Shown: positions 52,401-64,000 of the stretch, one piece after another | How positions within the stretch are numbered: position 1 is the stretch's first letter | Layout: each line of letters begins with the position of its first letter | Assembly (NCBI GenBank): GCA_964035545.1 | Contig: OZ037768.1 | Coordinates: 13,268,175-13,332,174, forward strand | Direction of reading: 5' to 3' | DNA length: 64,000 nt | Source: Bugula neritina | Taxonomy: Eukaryota; Bryozoa; Gymnolaemata; Cheilostomatida; Bugulidae | Notes under the pieces: generated by a model | The model's database searches: none | The model's input: the letters and a program-made list of their open reading frames with translations, nothing else | What the model was told of the DNA's origin: nothing | Translations under genes and position numbers: made by a program

Positions 52401-55400
52401 TATGATGTTTGCATAATTCTAATTATCAGCTTTTAATTACTTTGTTTTTTGTTTTACCCAGATTGGCGTACAAGGAAGCTTTCCTACTTATGCACCGTCA
52501 TCGCATCAACATGAATTTGATCTGTGATCATGACAGAAAGTGTTTTCTTAAAAACGTTTCCCTCTTCATCGAACAGCTTCAGTCCACCACATATCTGAAT
52601 CAGTTCATCACAGATTTACAGTTAGTATTGTTTAGACTTACTTTAGACTTACATCTTTCCAGCACTTGACAGTTGAGAAGTGTTTAGATGAAGCAATGCT
52701 CTGTAGATATGGAGTTGTGCAAGAAAGCTTTTAAAGAGCAATTTTGAGTGATTTTCAGATTTTAGTGAACTCACCTTTTATTATTGAAGGTTTAGTTGTG
52801 AAATAAGTGTTTTGATCTGTATAATCAGAATATTGGTTCATCTGCACTAAACCGGGTGCTTTCGGTTAGTCTATGATGGCCTTGGTCACCTTCACCTTGT
52901 GATTTGGAGTATGGTAAGATCAAAGAACTGGTAAGGTACTCATGTTGTTTACGTTGTTGCTCGGCAATTTCACTGTTGGCCAGCGCCATAGCCATGTTGG
53001 AGATATCGTCAGATGGATCTGTGCCATCGTACTTATTTATCGGATTTTCTAGCTAACTGTTTATTTGAATTCCTTGGCACTTGAAACTTTAGGGCTTAGT
53101 AAGAATGTACAAAAACTCTAAATTCTTTAATAATTTAGATTTTAAAATTTGCTCCAGGATATGGATCTTGTTTATTTCACGCCCAAAGATTACAGCCTTG
53201 TGTAAAACTAATTAAATGCTCATAAACAAGTTTGAAATATTAAATCATAATTGTGTAAGTGTGTGTACCTGCTCACATATGTACGCTAACACTAACGTAT
53301 ACACAAATTACACAAATCACTGATGTGTAAGTAATCCAGTTCAAATCTTTTTTTATTGACGATTCATCAGCCTTCAACACAAAAGTTTTCTCCCCGTGTT
53401 AATATTTGTTGAGTTATGCTACCATAGCTAAGGGAATCTGTGTTTTGTTATGAGCTCAAGTTTTTTTTATATAAATTACTATTTGAAAAAAACATTCTGT
53501 AGTGAAGTTATTAAATTATTAAACGTTACTTATAGAAGGCATTAAAATATATTAGTTCCACAAGTTTTTAAGGTTTGAAAGCTAAATGGCAGTTTTGGTT
53601 TAAAGCAAATTGTGGGCAAAAATTTTTGGCTTCGACTCTTAGGAAATGGCATTGCAACTTCTCTGCTCACTCAACTGTGTAGGTCCAATGAACCAATCAA
53701 ATGCGGTAATTAATATCAATATATTCATTATTATTTGCTAAGAAATATTTTGACATAGGGTTTTAGGATTTTAGATGTCAAAGTGCAAAACATTAAGTTG
53801 ATTTAAATGTCATATTGTCATTTATTTTTTGTTTCAATTTATTTTTAGAGTTAATTGATTAAACCTATCATGATTCATATAATCAAGTAGCTACTCAAAC
53901 TTTTTAATAATCTAAACAGTGCCAAATACTAGAAAAGGTTCAGGATAAATTGAGAGTGGTTGAAGTTATAGGTCCTGTATAATTAGAGCTTGTGTACAAA
54001 TTTTCCTTGAAGCGCACAACAGCACATTGTTCAGGTCTAACATGGTATCCAAATAGTATATGATTTCTTATCTACGTTATCTTATCAACTCATATTCCCA
54101 AAACACTCATCAGGTGTCTCTTTTAATCTGTCTGTATTTCTGCCAGTATCACTGAGTCCGACTGTGGGTGCAAGATCTAGAGCAAGATTGCTGCTAAACT
54201 TCAGACAGTAGCTTTATGTAGTAGGAATGTAACAACTGGTGTATAGCATTTCGCCTAGTTATATGTTTTTAGTAAATTTAACTGGTCCTAAACATTCTTT
54301 AATGCTCTTTAATGTTAACCTTTTAAGTTAATTTCACTAACATACTTATAGTTATTTTAATGGTGTTAGTAATGACTTGTAGTAGCTGTTTAGTAGTGGC
54401 AGTGCTCATGGTGTAGAAGTTATTAGTTTTGTGGGCAGAATTGAGATATTACAGTTGGCTAATTAACATTTTCTGGAATTAGCAGTGAACTTTTCAGAAT
54501 TGAACATTTTTGGAAAATGTTTCTGATTATCTCTTCAAGCCTTGTAAGTTCAGTTACAGGTTACAGTAGATACTTCTGATTATCTTAAGGTGGCTAGAAT
54601 TCTGTTTTAACCTTAGCTGTAAAGTCAATCTAGAGATCTGGTAAAAATCCTTGACCTCTAAGGGGTCTATGATCTCTACATATTTCTATTGTTGCGGTAG
54701 TTGACTTTCTTGGCATCAGCCTCCAGATTAAAATTTGCTTTCCCATTAACTCACAGCTCCTTATTCTAGTACAGTGCTCCTTCTATATCTCACAGTTTCA
54801 TTTATCACGAAATTTCATAGGTCACGGGAAGGGCTTGGTCCTCCCGTTTTGTGGCTTACATATGTATGTATAAGGACAAAATGGCCGAATTTAACAGATC
54901 TGTGAGATGAATCTGGTATTCTACTATTTCAGAAATTGAGGTTTCGGGACCTGTAGCTTAGTGAGATACGGAGGGAGCACTGTATTCTGTTTCCTGTATT
55001 AAATTCAATAAATTTTATAATGAATAATTGTATATTAAAAGTGAAGAGGACGTAACACAGTCAATGTACACTGCCTTCTACTGTAACCGTCTGAAAGATG
55101 TGCCACCTGGTCAGGTTCTGTCGAGTAAAGTGGACACTGTGTGTGACGCTCTGATATCCTCCTTCCAACATCTCAACTCTGACAAGTAATGCTCTTAAGC
55201 TATAAGATACTCATCATGTACCCAAGTGGCCAGTTACCAGTACAGTTTGTAATACGTTGTGTAGTATCCTCTTGTGTTTCATCTAAGAGATTATGTATGA
55301 TGGAGCATAATTTATCTAGCCTTATTTCTACACTCCCAAGGCTGGTTTTGGTGGTTTTTCTAATATCTGCCCCTTAAGCCATATACCTTGTTGAAGCAAA

Positions 55401-58400
55401 CAGACATTACTAATTCACTACTATATAGAAGTTCCTCAAAAACATTATTTTAGGTTTGACTTTGGCTATAATCTTTGAATTCATATATAATTACCAGACA
55501 CTTGGTTCTTGACAAGTATTTATATGTATGTAATTTTTTGCCATTTCTGATTATGCAATTGTAATCTTAAAATAAAGCTACCCAAACATCCTTAATTGTT
55601 GGCAATTGCAATATCTTCAATTTTTTGTTAGAGATGCCTGTAGATTCATCATTCTGAATGCAGATTAAGTTTTTTAATTGTTTCGCCATTTGCGTTGTTT
55701 AGGTATTTGCTGTGTGTCCTTACTGCTCATGTTAGAAAGTCTACACCTCAGTTAGAAACGGCTCTTCAACTTATTAAATCTCTCAAAGGTAAGCAAACAT
55801 TGCATAATATGTCAGCCGTTCTAGTGTATGCATGTTTCAGTTCCTAAACTCTACATTGATTAAAAAGTATGTAATTTCAACATAGCAAGTAGAGATGTTG
55901 CCCCCACGGTGTAGAGTAAATTGAGTTATTTTATGGTGATATATAACATAGTATATAGTTATAGTGTTGTATTAGTTGTATTGTATTACATGTTTCATTT
56001 GGTAGTAAAATATTAAATATGTAATCATTTTAAGGCAGCATTGTGCTACACCTGTGACCTAATTCATAAGCTATTTACTAGCAAGGCTGATGTTCTGATA
56101 TAATTATTGCACTACAAAATCTATTTGCCATAAACATTTTAATGCTTATTGAGTTTTAAATTCACTAAAAATAATTTTGCAACTCTGCTAGAGGCAGTAT
56201 TATATAAATACACCATGGATAAATATGCAATCTGATTGGCTGTAAGGCATTATATTGCATAACTGAATAGGAATTGCCTTCTCCATTAGATATTTCTCTG
56301 ATACAAGTTAAAACTGTTATTTGACACCAAGCTGTGTACTTATGAAATTAGGAAAATTTGTCGTGTCTTTGAAGCAACTTTGCCAGTTCCTAGTTTTTGA
56401 GATAGATGGTGAATATTAAATACACCAATAAATGACCATGTCCTACTATGTTCTTTACTGTTATTTATATAGGCATTTTCTTCCGTAAACTGAGCATAGG
56501 GGAGGGGTGCCTTAAGGCCTTTATTCATTGATTTTTGTTGCCTGCCTCCATTTTGCCACGGCTGTAAAAATTTACTGCTTATATTTTTAAATGAAATAAA
56601 TTTCAGGATACATAAAGTTTACTTTGTAAGCTAGAAAATAGGATGTGTTGAAATTATCAAGAATGTTTGTCTATTAAAACATTTGGCCACAGTTTAATGA
56701 GGCAAATAATATGTATCTTTGTGATTGCCATTGTTGTTACAAAAACCAGAGTTGATAAACTTGTTAGTGCCTACTGGAAATATTTTCCTTGTTTTTTTGT
56801 TGTTGTAATTATCAGCAATTTCGTTTGATTTAAGACACAAACAAATCGGAGGAAGCGCTAAAATATCTCATGTTCCTGGTGGATGTGAATGAGTTGTATG
56901 ACGTGGCACTCGGAATGTATGACTTTGATCTGGTGCTGATGGTGGCTGAGAAATCCCAGAAGGTATTCTACTGCTCCTTGAGGAGTTAAATGCATTCTTT
57001 TAATCCGGGGTGTCCAACCTTTTCAGACCGAAGGCCACTGAAATGGAATATTCTGGTGGCAAGTGCCACTTTGTAAAATTTAGCTTGTGCAGGGGGCCAC
57101 AGCGTCAGTATTTTTCAAACTATTTTATTCCAAATTCTTCTGAGTTATTACATAATGAAGTCCCAATAATTACTGCAGTATATAAATGAGACATTTAAAA
57201 AGTATTTTTTACTATAAGATTCATATCAATGTGCAAAATAATTTTATAATTTGTTATGGCTGCCTGCCCGAATAGTTTCCCTATTTGAAATATAGTATTT
57301 ATTAAACTCCAGTAAGTTTATAGTCTCCACCCCTGTGAAAAACTCCTAATGGAAGGGCTAAGGACTTATTCAGGTGGGACACAGGAGCAATTATGACTGG
57401 ATGCTCTTCCTAACATCACCAATGGCCTTTACTGGGATTCGAACTCATGAATTAGTGTTTACTAGGCAAAAGCTCTAACCCCTAGACCACAGCTTCTCCC
57501 TTGAAATACAAATGTTTATGGAAACTCTTGCCATTGGCTTGTTAAATCTTCTTCATTTCTTTCATTTGTATTCAACATGAGTGCCACGTGCCAGTCAACC
57601 AACTGTACAGAATCTCAGGTAGACTTCTTGTGCCAAAATACCTTGTCAAACCTTTTATTACTGCCAATATTCAAAGAACAGTGAGAATATCTGCTGACTC
57701 AATATGTCACATGCTCATCATGGCTAAACTAGTTGGTGCTGCAAGGGTTCAAACCCCACCTACCACATGTTATTATCACAATGCATATTTATTATGCAAC
57801 CTCATAATGTGATGTTATGTATACTGTGCCTTCTGTAGCTAGAAATATGGCATCTGTTGGTGCTAATGGTAATTTCTCCGTTCTGTATATCAACCTAAAA
57901 ATAATACTGTTCGCATATCCTATTTATTTTATGGTAGATGCATGAGTTTCAGTGTAAATAGATTTAATTAGATTAATGTATTACTGAATATTAATGCTCA
58001 CTCCGTTGCTAAATATATATGCACATGGTGCAGGGTAGGTATTTTTGCAAGGTTAAAATCTCTTACATGACATGTGCAGTATTTTCTGTATCCTTCTTAT
58101 GTAGGAGTTACTGATTTATTAACTGATTTATGATTGTTTGTTATTCGTTGTTGGATAAGCTGACAAGCTCTGAAAACCATTTTAATAGAGTGTCATGTAA
58201 TGGATGTTAATTTGCAAAAACTGAACTATTTATTAAGATGCTTTGCATTTGGATGTCCTTTACATAGTTGAGGTAAAACTGACGACTACTCTACCAGGTG
58301 ATAGGCTTTTATATAACATTTAAACTCAGTAGGTGTTTGTGTTCGACGTTGACAGTATTTCAAATGAAAAAAAGCTTTTCCAAAATAGGTTTGTAATTTT

Positions 58401-61400
58401 TGTCTATATTTATGTATTGCTTTCAATTTTTTTACTCTATCTGTGTCTCTGTAGGATCCCAAAGAGTATTTACTTTTCCTAAATCATGTGAGAAAACTGG
58501 AGAGCAGTTACCAGAAATACACCATAGACTACCACCTGAAACGTTACTCCAAAGCTCTGTCTCACATCAGCAACTGTGGTAAATGATCAGCTGTGAATGT
58601 CATATCTCTTGGTCTACCACATATAATTATTCTTATTCTTCATTACTTACATCTACTTACATGTTCAAGAAGTCACTCTAAAAACTTTGCAATTTGCATT
58701 TCAGCCAGGCATACGTTTAGCTGTGATATGGCAGTGACCATGACAGGTGACACCACTGCTATGGATGACTCCTCAAAACAGAATTAATTTTTTTTTATTT
58801 AAATAGATAACTATTGTTTTAGTATGAGTCAACATCGGTTTATTTTTTATGTTATATAATTTCGTACTGTTTCCTTCTCTGGCGATGTTCCAGCCATTTA
58901 ACTATAGCAGTGTATGCTATAACTAATTGCCCGAGAGTTCTCGGGTTCAGTGTACTGAGTGGTGCCACATATTTACTGGGCTGGCTGCGAGCGGTCTTTG
59001 TCCAATGGTTAGGGCACTTAAGTAGCATACACAGCGCCAAAAAGGGTCATAATTGATCCAGTGCTATTTTGAAAGACCTCAAACCATGTAACTAGCATGG
59101 GGAAAGGCCCAATCCTTCGTTCACATAAAACTCCTGCCATCAGGAACGGAGACTTCAAAAAACTGCGAGATTTATACTCACTCTGTTTTGCAGAATCATA
59201 AGATGGCGTGTCATTGGCTCTGCTAATCAGTATTACTCAATGTAATGTGACACTGGGTCAATTATGACTCAAAATATATATTTAAATTGAAATTCAAAGA
59301 AATTTTAAAAATTCTCTGCTGATGACTCAAGATGAAACTCGCGTCTGTTTGAAGTCTCGTCCTGTTAGCCTGTAAAGTAGGCCAAGGCTGTGCCTCTCAC
59401 CATGCTGGTTGCATGGTTTGAGGGCTTTCACCGTTGGGCACAGGAGCAATTATGATTGGGTGCTCTTCTTGACATCACCCCAGCGCTCTACCCACTAGAC
59501 CATGGCCGTCCCCATGGCTCAAAATGAAACTGGTTTTCCATTGTTGGAGTAAAACATACATTTTTACAACTAATGTTTGACTAGCCATAACATTATAATA
59601 GAGTTGAAACTAAGTTATATTTACCTCTTGAAAGTGGCATTGAGGCAAGTTTAAACAACATGTCATTTTTCGGAGGAAAAAAAATTAAAATTGTCCTGAA
59701 ATTGATGTTTTGTTTGTTATCTATAATTTTTTGCGTAAAAACAGATTTTAAAATGTTGAATATTGACAAGTTATGCCAAGATCCCAGAACAAAAGCTATT
59801 TATTATGACGTTTTGTTAATCAATTCGCTACCACTGCCCTCTCTCTATTACCAAATTTTACTGTAAATTGCCTTAAACCCTGTGACTGCACACTAATATG
59901 TCATTATCTGACCATTGCCACTATTGCTCCAAGTTATTCTTCCAACATTAATTATTAATGCAGCTTATTAGCCAGCCTCTGTTGTCTTCTAAATGCAAAG
60001 CACCTAGGGTCAGCAGCTTGTTTGTATTTTTAGTTCCTGAAAGATTTACAGAGCTGCTCTCTTTAGTGAAAGAACAAAGGCTTTACTTGGAAGCAATGCA
60101 GATTTTGCCCTGTGCATCCCAAGAACGAGAAGTAGGTGGTAGAGTTTTTGCTTGTTGGTTTTGTTTTGGTGCAAAAAGTATCATCTTCAGTTTTAATTTA
60201 GCAAGCAATCTCGAAACTGAGTTCAGCCACCTTCCAACTACCTGCTAACCTAACCTACCCACTCACTTAGGGTGAAGAAGTATGGCAGTGTAATGTTACG
60301 TAGCTACGAAATTGATTTTTTTGGTTATCATGATTGCTAAATAGAATACAATTCAGAAGCTCTATTTCCAATGAATTTCTGCTTTAAATCCAATTCAATT
60401 AAGTTTGTCTAAAATTATCCGGCAAATGTTTTCTTATGGAAAAAATACTTTTTGCGAATACCTGGAAGCACGGCCCCAGTAGCCACACTTGTTGAGTAAA
60501 TCAAGGCTAAATTTCTGACTCATTCTCTTCTTTTTTCTTAGTTTTAGCTTAGGATTTGTGCCTTAGGTTTTTGCTCTCATTTCATTAACCTAACTTAACC
60601 TTCAAATGACCAAAGAAAATGACTCACTCAGAAGGATGCTGATTATTAAAATTCAATATTTTGTGTATAAGAAAATCAGTTTGTGTTGAAGCACTAATGA
60701 TGATTCAGGAAAGTAAACTGGGATTATCAGCTCTACTTCTGTGTTACTGCATGATTTAATAAAACAGTAGACATTCTGTGGTTTGCAAACAACAAGTTTT
60801 GTAGCTATTTGCACAATTCTTGTGCGTAAAGGAATTGGTTACCAATATCTTTGCGAGATGAATCATGTCAATAAACTGCCTATCATTGATTTGGGCTCAA
60901 AATTGTTAATTGGTGAGGCAAGTGTTGGTCAATATTTAGGGCACAAACATATTGAACAAAGCAAAATATTATATACTGTAACATGCCTGGCAAAACCCAA
61001 TGACTTTGTTAGTAGTGCTGTCCAATAAAAAGCCATAATGATTTGCTGCAGCTATTTATCTAATGACCACCAAATTGAAGCAGATGTTGACTGAACTGAA
61101 TTTCTTGAGAGCTTTTTATATACATTTTATTAATTATTTTTAAAGTGTGAAATTCAGAAAAAGTGGAAATGTAATTAATTGAACTACTAAATCAAGCTCA
61201 AATTCGGGATGCATTTCAATTTCATGATTTATTTAGTTGCTGTTTATGCATATCATGTATTTTCCTCATAGTTTGAAGAAAACAGCTGTGCTTATTAGAA
61301 TCACCACCTTAGTAAATGATGTGTGGAAGGCTGGTAAGGCAAACCCAGCAGTGTCCTTGGCAGCAGTATCTGCCTTCAAGCCAAGTCACCAGTGTTTCGG

Positions 61401-62726
61401 GCCAAGTCAATAAACAGATTTTATTCATTACCACATGTTCACACGCCTTAATTTAGACCTCTCAGTTTTTTGTTCACGATGCTGATGAGATAGAAATGTG
61501 ACATGGCCTATGAAATCTTATGTAACTGAGTGAAAAGAAGTGATTATGGTCTTACTTTTATTTGTTGTATAATAGAGAGCGTTTAGTTGGCTGTGGATGT
61601 TTTTACATTATTTCTGATTTTTACTTTAATATTTCAGGAAGTAGTTTTGGCTTTTGCTGATTATCTCCACGAAAAGAAGCGGTTTGAAGAAGCGGGAGTG
61701 CTGTACTCGCAGGCCAGCTATCACGAGTGAGTTATTTCAAAGCTCAACCTGCTATTTTTATCGTAAACCTGGTGTTTATTAAAATGTCATTAAGATGTTG
61801 ATTACAGTGAACTCTATTCTCAAGTCAACCATAAAATTTGTGATTTGCTAAAGACTTGCGATGACATTTCTGGTGACCCAATGAATCTAAGCCTTCTGCA
61901 CCAGGCTCACAACAGAACCATGGCAAAATATTTTTGTCCCTTTTAAAATAGGCAATGTGTTGAAAGAGCTGGTTTGTGTTGAAACAGTAGTATGCAAAGT
62001 TGTATAAGGAAAATTCTTTGAGTTTGAAATTAATGTACAAATTGCATTTTAAAAACAAATTTTTAAATAGTGAATGCTGGTAATAATTAATCACTCTAGT
62101 AGATGTTACAACATAATATTATAAACATATATATTTAATATAAAATGTATTGAAAGTGTTAAAGATATGTTCACCAGAATAACAAATCACACTCAAGAGT
62201 GTAAATGACACAACTTCACAAAACCTTTGTTTTCTTACGATGTAGAATTTATTTTACAGCCAACAAGTTTCTTCTTAACCTGCTAAATATCAAAGACCTC
62301 TAATACTGCATGTGCTCAGTCTCAATGTCAATGATCTGAGCTAATTGTCACAGATGTGCCAGGAACATGCCAGGCTTTCCTTTGCCGATCTGTTACCTCC
62401 GTATCCATTTTTTATTTGTTATTTTAATTTTTTGTTGTAAAGTTTTTAAAACTCACAATGTCGATTCAAGTACAGGCATTATGTTTACATTCATGGTCTT
62501 TTTGATTGGCAAACTTAACTCCAATCTGCATTTCGGCACAGCGCCTGGCAATTCTTGGCCCACGCAGCAGCGACTCTTGTATTTCTAATAATACAATTCA
62601 CAATGTTTCTTAGGATGGCAGTTTCGTGTTTTACTGAGAGTGGTAGCTGGCAACAGGCTATCATTTCTATACAGAAGTTGTCTCTGTCTAGCAGCAAAAG
62701 ACTAGATTTAATTCAAAAGTTATCAG
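36914..62726 (+). CDS. ELP1: ELP1 (Elongator complex protein 1, IKBKAP), 23 exons, 3' end missing
   Basis: ELP1 is the scaffold and dimerising subunit of Elongator, which with ELP2 and ELP3 places the cm5 side chain on wobble uridines of tRNAs. It acts mainly in the cytoplasm. The 23 exons traced join in frame for 3106 bases, or 1035 residues, against 1332 in human. The last exon (62614-62726) matches human residues near 1000, so the final 300 or so residues (the rest of the TPR-like region, the basic tRNA-binding segment and the dimerisation end) lie beyond the right edge. The start is set by MRNL, shared with the human protein. Diagnostic stretches are [54 protein letters not shown] and [21 protein letters not shown] see no frameshift or missing exon. 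Details are in the three block entries. Confidence 0.96.
38756..40519 (-). mobile_element. Tc1/mariner transposon in ELP1 intron 3
   Basis: A 1764-base element is bounded by matching inverted ends (CAGTGCTGTGAAAAAGTTTA on the left, its complement on the right), each next to TA (38754-38755 and 40520-40521). TA is the insertion target of this superfamily. The minus strand carries a broken transposase. The element makes up nearly all of intron 3, which without it would be about 130 bases. Confidence 0.92.
39134..40121 (-). pseudogene. Degenerate Tc1-like transposase
   Basis: Pieces in different minus-strand frames follow the Tc1 order. There is an N-terminal helix-turn-helix ([14 protein letters not shown], around 40121-39876) and a second DNA-binding part (39964-39707). 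FSDESIF near 39680 carries the first catalytic Asp, FQDDNAPRH near 39400 carries the second, and then comes [15 protein letters not shown]. In the last, the acidic residue usual after NPI is Asn, so the third catalytic residue is lost. Stops and frame changes separate the pieces. It cannot make an active enzyme. Confidence 0.85.
42447..42782 (-). pseudogene. 3' end of a non-LTR retrotransposon (LINE) reading frame, dead
   Basis: Read on the minus strand, the frame gives [25 protein letters not shown], a stop where Trp or Phe is usual before [16 protein letters not shown], then [20 protein letters not shown] and a final stop. The GRPKQRW and ..RWKSLVH pattern is common at the C-terminus of RTE-like and related endonuclease-reverse transcriptases. 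The copy is cut off at its 5' side and has an internal stop. It lies in ELP1 intron 7. Family assignment is from memory of the motif. Confidence 0.7.
42739..42888. repeat. Perfect 44-bp inverted repeat at the LINE's 5' break
   Basis: Positions 42739-42782 and 42845-42888 are exact reverse complements, separated by 62 bases. The left arm is part of the LINE coding remnant and the right arm is an inverted copy of it. This looks like a 5' inversion during target-primed reverse transcription, or a later fold-back duplication. The perfect match suggests it is recent. Confidence 0.85.
43739..50925 (+). CDS. ELP1: ELP1 exons 9-15: end of first and all of second propeller
   Basis: Exons are 43739-43912, 44563-44668, 46183-46332, 47378-47478, 48347-48435, 49302-49458 and 50736-50925. 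The exon 9 donor is G|GTACAA at 43913; the alternative GTTTGG five bases earlier breaks the frame. Exons 10-13 are weakly conserved ([36 protein letters not shown]). Exon 14 ([20 protein letters not shown], then [13 protein letters not shown]) and exon 15 ([33 protein letters not shown]) are strongly conserved. Exon 15 ends at the propeller-to-TPR border. Confidence 0.93.
49459..50735. other. ELP1 intron 14
   Basis: About 1.3 kb, AT-rich. I see nothing in it beyond splice signals. Confidence 0.4.
51405..51465 (+). mobile_element. tRNA-like head of a possible SINE
   Basis: TTGGTTGGTGCGGGCCATTG followed about 30 bases later by GGGTTCAAGTCC gives A-box-like and B-box-like words in the right order. 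It does not fold as a complete tRNA (no acceptor-stem pairing seen), so I take it as SINE-derived. Similar B-box words occur near 57747 (GGGTTCAAACCCC) and 63400. Confidence 0.3.
52462..62726 (+). CDS. ELP1: ELP1 exons 16-23: TPR-like helical region, incomplete
   Basis: Exons are 52462-52620, 55042-55185, 55703-55788, 56835-56962, 58455-58578, 60034-60131, 61638-61726 and 62614-62726. Conserved helices read [99 protein letters not shown] and [15 protein letters not shown]. This region forms the arch that holds ELP2 and ELP3 in known Elongator structures. Exon 17 begins 59 bases after a MITE. Exon 23 ends in phase 1 at a GT donor, and no further exon is visible before the window ends. Confidence 0.94.
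52621..55041. other. ELP1 intron 16
   Basis: The largest ELP1 intron, 2.4 kb. Apart from the MITE at 54772-54982 I see no repeat or exon. Confidence 0.4.
54772..54982. mobile_element. pogo/Tigger-like MITE in ELP1 intron 16
   Basis: A 211-base element begins CAGTGCTCCTTCTATATCTC and ends with its near-perfect complement (..GAGATACGGAGGGAGCACTG), with TA on both sides (54770-54771 and 54983-54984). The TA target and CAGTG.. ends fit the Tc1/mariner/pogo group. It has no coding capacity. Confidence 0.75.
57006..57110. mobile_element. Possible hAT-type terminal fragment
   Basis: GGGGTGTCCAACCTTTTCAG followed about 80 bases later by GGGGGCCACAG is a pairing I associate with ends of some hAT non-autonomous elements. 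No matching opposite end or eight-base duplication was found. Confidence 0.25.
57340..57498 (-). mobile_element. tRNA-derived SINE
   Basis: On the minus strand the head reads TGGTCTAGGGGTTAGAGC (pol III A box) and then GAGTTCGAATCCC (B box), spaced as in a tRNA. A body follows with GGAAGAGCATCCAGTCAT, a motif I associate with RTE-type LINE tails. A second related copy lies at 59405-59512 in the same orientation. Confidence 0.7.
58880..59280. repeat. Repeat-like patchwork in ELP1 intron 20
   Basis: It contains a tRNA-like head (tccaatggttagggcactta near 59000), a pair of inverted words (TCATAATTGATCCAGTG near 59047 and CACTGGGTCAATTATGA near 59261), and a tail word shared with the 57.4-kb SINE (ACTCCTGCCATCAGGAACGG, compare ACTCCTAATGGAAGG). 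It is probably nested SINE or MITE debris. Boundaries are uncertain. Confidence 0.35.
59405..59512 (-). mobile_element. tRNA-derived SINE copy lacking the B box
   Basis: It shares the body of the 57340-57498 element (CACAGGAGCAATTATGA on the plus strand and the same GCTCTTC..GACATCACC order) and ends in an A-box-like head (ctctacccactagaccatgg on plus). The part holding the B box is deleted. Confidence 0.6.
60132..61637. other. ELP1 intron 21
   Basis: 1.5 kb without recognised features. Short open frames in it have no family resemblance. Confidence 0.4.
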
Positions 62727-64000
62727 GTACTATAATTACTCAAAGCATTATTATGTTAGCTTGTGTAGAAATGAACTACTAAATATGGGTAGAGAGACTA
62801 CAACATTATTGAGTTCCTCTCAAATGGTTGGGAAATAGTAGTAATATATAAAGTGTGAAAGTTTTATCACCATATCTAATCTTGAAATAAATTATTATTA
62901 ATTTTTTTGCTAATTTTATTCCAATCTGATGGTAAACCAAGTTTCAACAATTTACCAACTCAAATTTGTATGGTTTTATTATAATTATAAATCATTTATT
63001 TTACGAGCACAATTTCATTAATCTTTTAGTGCAGTTTTATCATAAAGCCTTAATTATTTTATTGCAAAATTTTATGGAACAAGATTACAAACATCAAAAT
63101 TCTGAATGCTTTTTGTGAAGCTGACTCATCTATATGTAGATGATGTAAAGCCAAAATGTGTGATGAGAGCTTATCATCTAAAAAAGAGTTTTTCGATGTT
63201 TCATTATATGGATTATGGGGGGCCCATAGATGATTCTTGTTTTCAAAAACAGTGATGAGACATTGTTTGTACTTCCTCCCTAGTATTGTCTATTTCCTGC
63301 TTTGTAAATTTTATTCTTTGTCATAGATGCCCTACTGTTTTAATCACTTGGTGGTAAGGACATTAGGGTGTATTACCATCAGTATTGCTGCTGCCAATAT
63401 TTGGTTCAGACAGATCAAAGTGATGGCTCACTCAACTTATGCCTAGTTATATTGTCGCCCACAGTTAATGGTGGATAACCCTTGCAATCAACAGGGCAAA
63501 AGTCACATAGTGGGTCTTTGTACCAGATGTTGCAATTTAAAGTGCATCTAGGGAATTAAATTTAGTAAAATAATGGAAGTTCATAAACAAGTCAAACAAT
63601 GTACGTGCCAAATATGTGCTATATGACAAGCTACATTAGTAATCGAATTCCTCTTCTTAAGGAAAACTGGATTAGGATATGTGACCTACTCTTTGGTCCT
63701 TGTTTTGGCAAATCTCAATCTTTCTCATGTTTTTGTTAGGTAGAATTTTTACGAAATTCTCCTGGGAACCATAGCTATTGTTTTGTTTACCATAGATTTT
63801 AGTCAACAAACCCTCGTAAGCCACCGTTAACCTTGAGTGATACCTTTACATAATTATTATTGAGAAGTATGCTAATGGCAAACCTACATTCTCTTGCAAT
63901 CAACCATTTTGGTTCCACTTTTATTGTTGTAAAACATAAATTTGGTGTCAAAATGTGCTTTGTCCACTTGAAGAAAAACTGAAACTGATGAGAAAGTATA
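62727..64000. other. ELP1 intron 23, open at the window edge
   Basis: It starts at a GT donor in phase 1. No exon matching the next ELP1 segment is found up to the window end. A tRNA-like stretch near 63340-63470 may be another old SINE. Confidence 0.45.

Noticed and set aside
62727-64000. Further ELP1 exon before the window end
   Set aside because: No open stretch with good splice sites resembles the next part of ELP1.

Overview
The window is animal nuclear DNA. It is AT-rich, and its genes are cut into many short exons with GT..AG introns of about 75 bases to 2.4 kb. Three of the four genes have clear animal orthologues: a CLASP microtubule rescue factor, a myosin essential light chain and the Elongator scaffold ELP1. 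Gene density, short introns and tRNA-derived SINEs suit an invertebrate. A sponge or another early-branching animal is possible, but the sequence alone does not settle this.

Layout. (1) 804-24709, plus strand: a complete CLASP gene. I traced 39 coding exons whose phases all agree, giving about 1502 residues: TOG1, linker, TOG2, Ser/Arg-rich linker with an SxIP motif, TOG3, linker and C-terminal domain. A second possible start is a 565-base exon at 6814-7378. It has its own upstream CRE and would replace TOG1. (2) 25584-28973, minus strand, convergent with CLASP: an eight-exon gene for a 562-residue coiled-coil protein that I cannot name. A 149-bp sequence repeated three times lies just upstream of it. 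(3) 30990-33053, minus strand: a complete six-exon myosin essential light chain gene (148 residues, MYL6-like); its first coding exon holds only the ATG. (4) 33054-36913: AT-rich intergenic DNA with no gene seen. (5) 36914 to beyond 62726, plus strand: ELP1, 23 coding exons traced, 1035 residues, with roughly the last 300 residues beyond the right edge.

Mobile DNA sits in introns. CLASP holds a PIF/Harbinger-like MITE and a fold-back element. ELP1 holds a degenerate Tc1/mariner element that makes up almost all of intron 3, a dead LINE 3' end next to an inverted copy of part of itself, a pogo/Tigger-like MITE, and several tRNA-derived SINE pieces.

The genes share no pathway: CLASP acts on microtubule plus ends, the light chain on myosin, ELP1 on tRNA wobble-uridine modification. 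The main points of interest concern CLASP isoforms: an alternative N-terminus, a run of frame-neutral linker exons, a 15-base microexon, and a perfect 15-bp hairpin lying over the 3' splice site of a 36-base exon. All exon borders come from reading splice signals, frame continuity and remembered family conservation; no alignment program was run.
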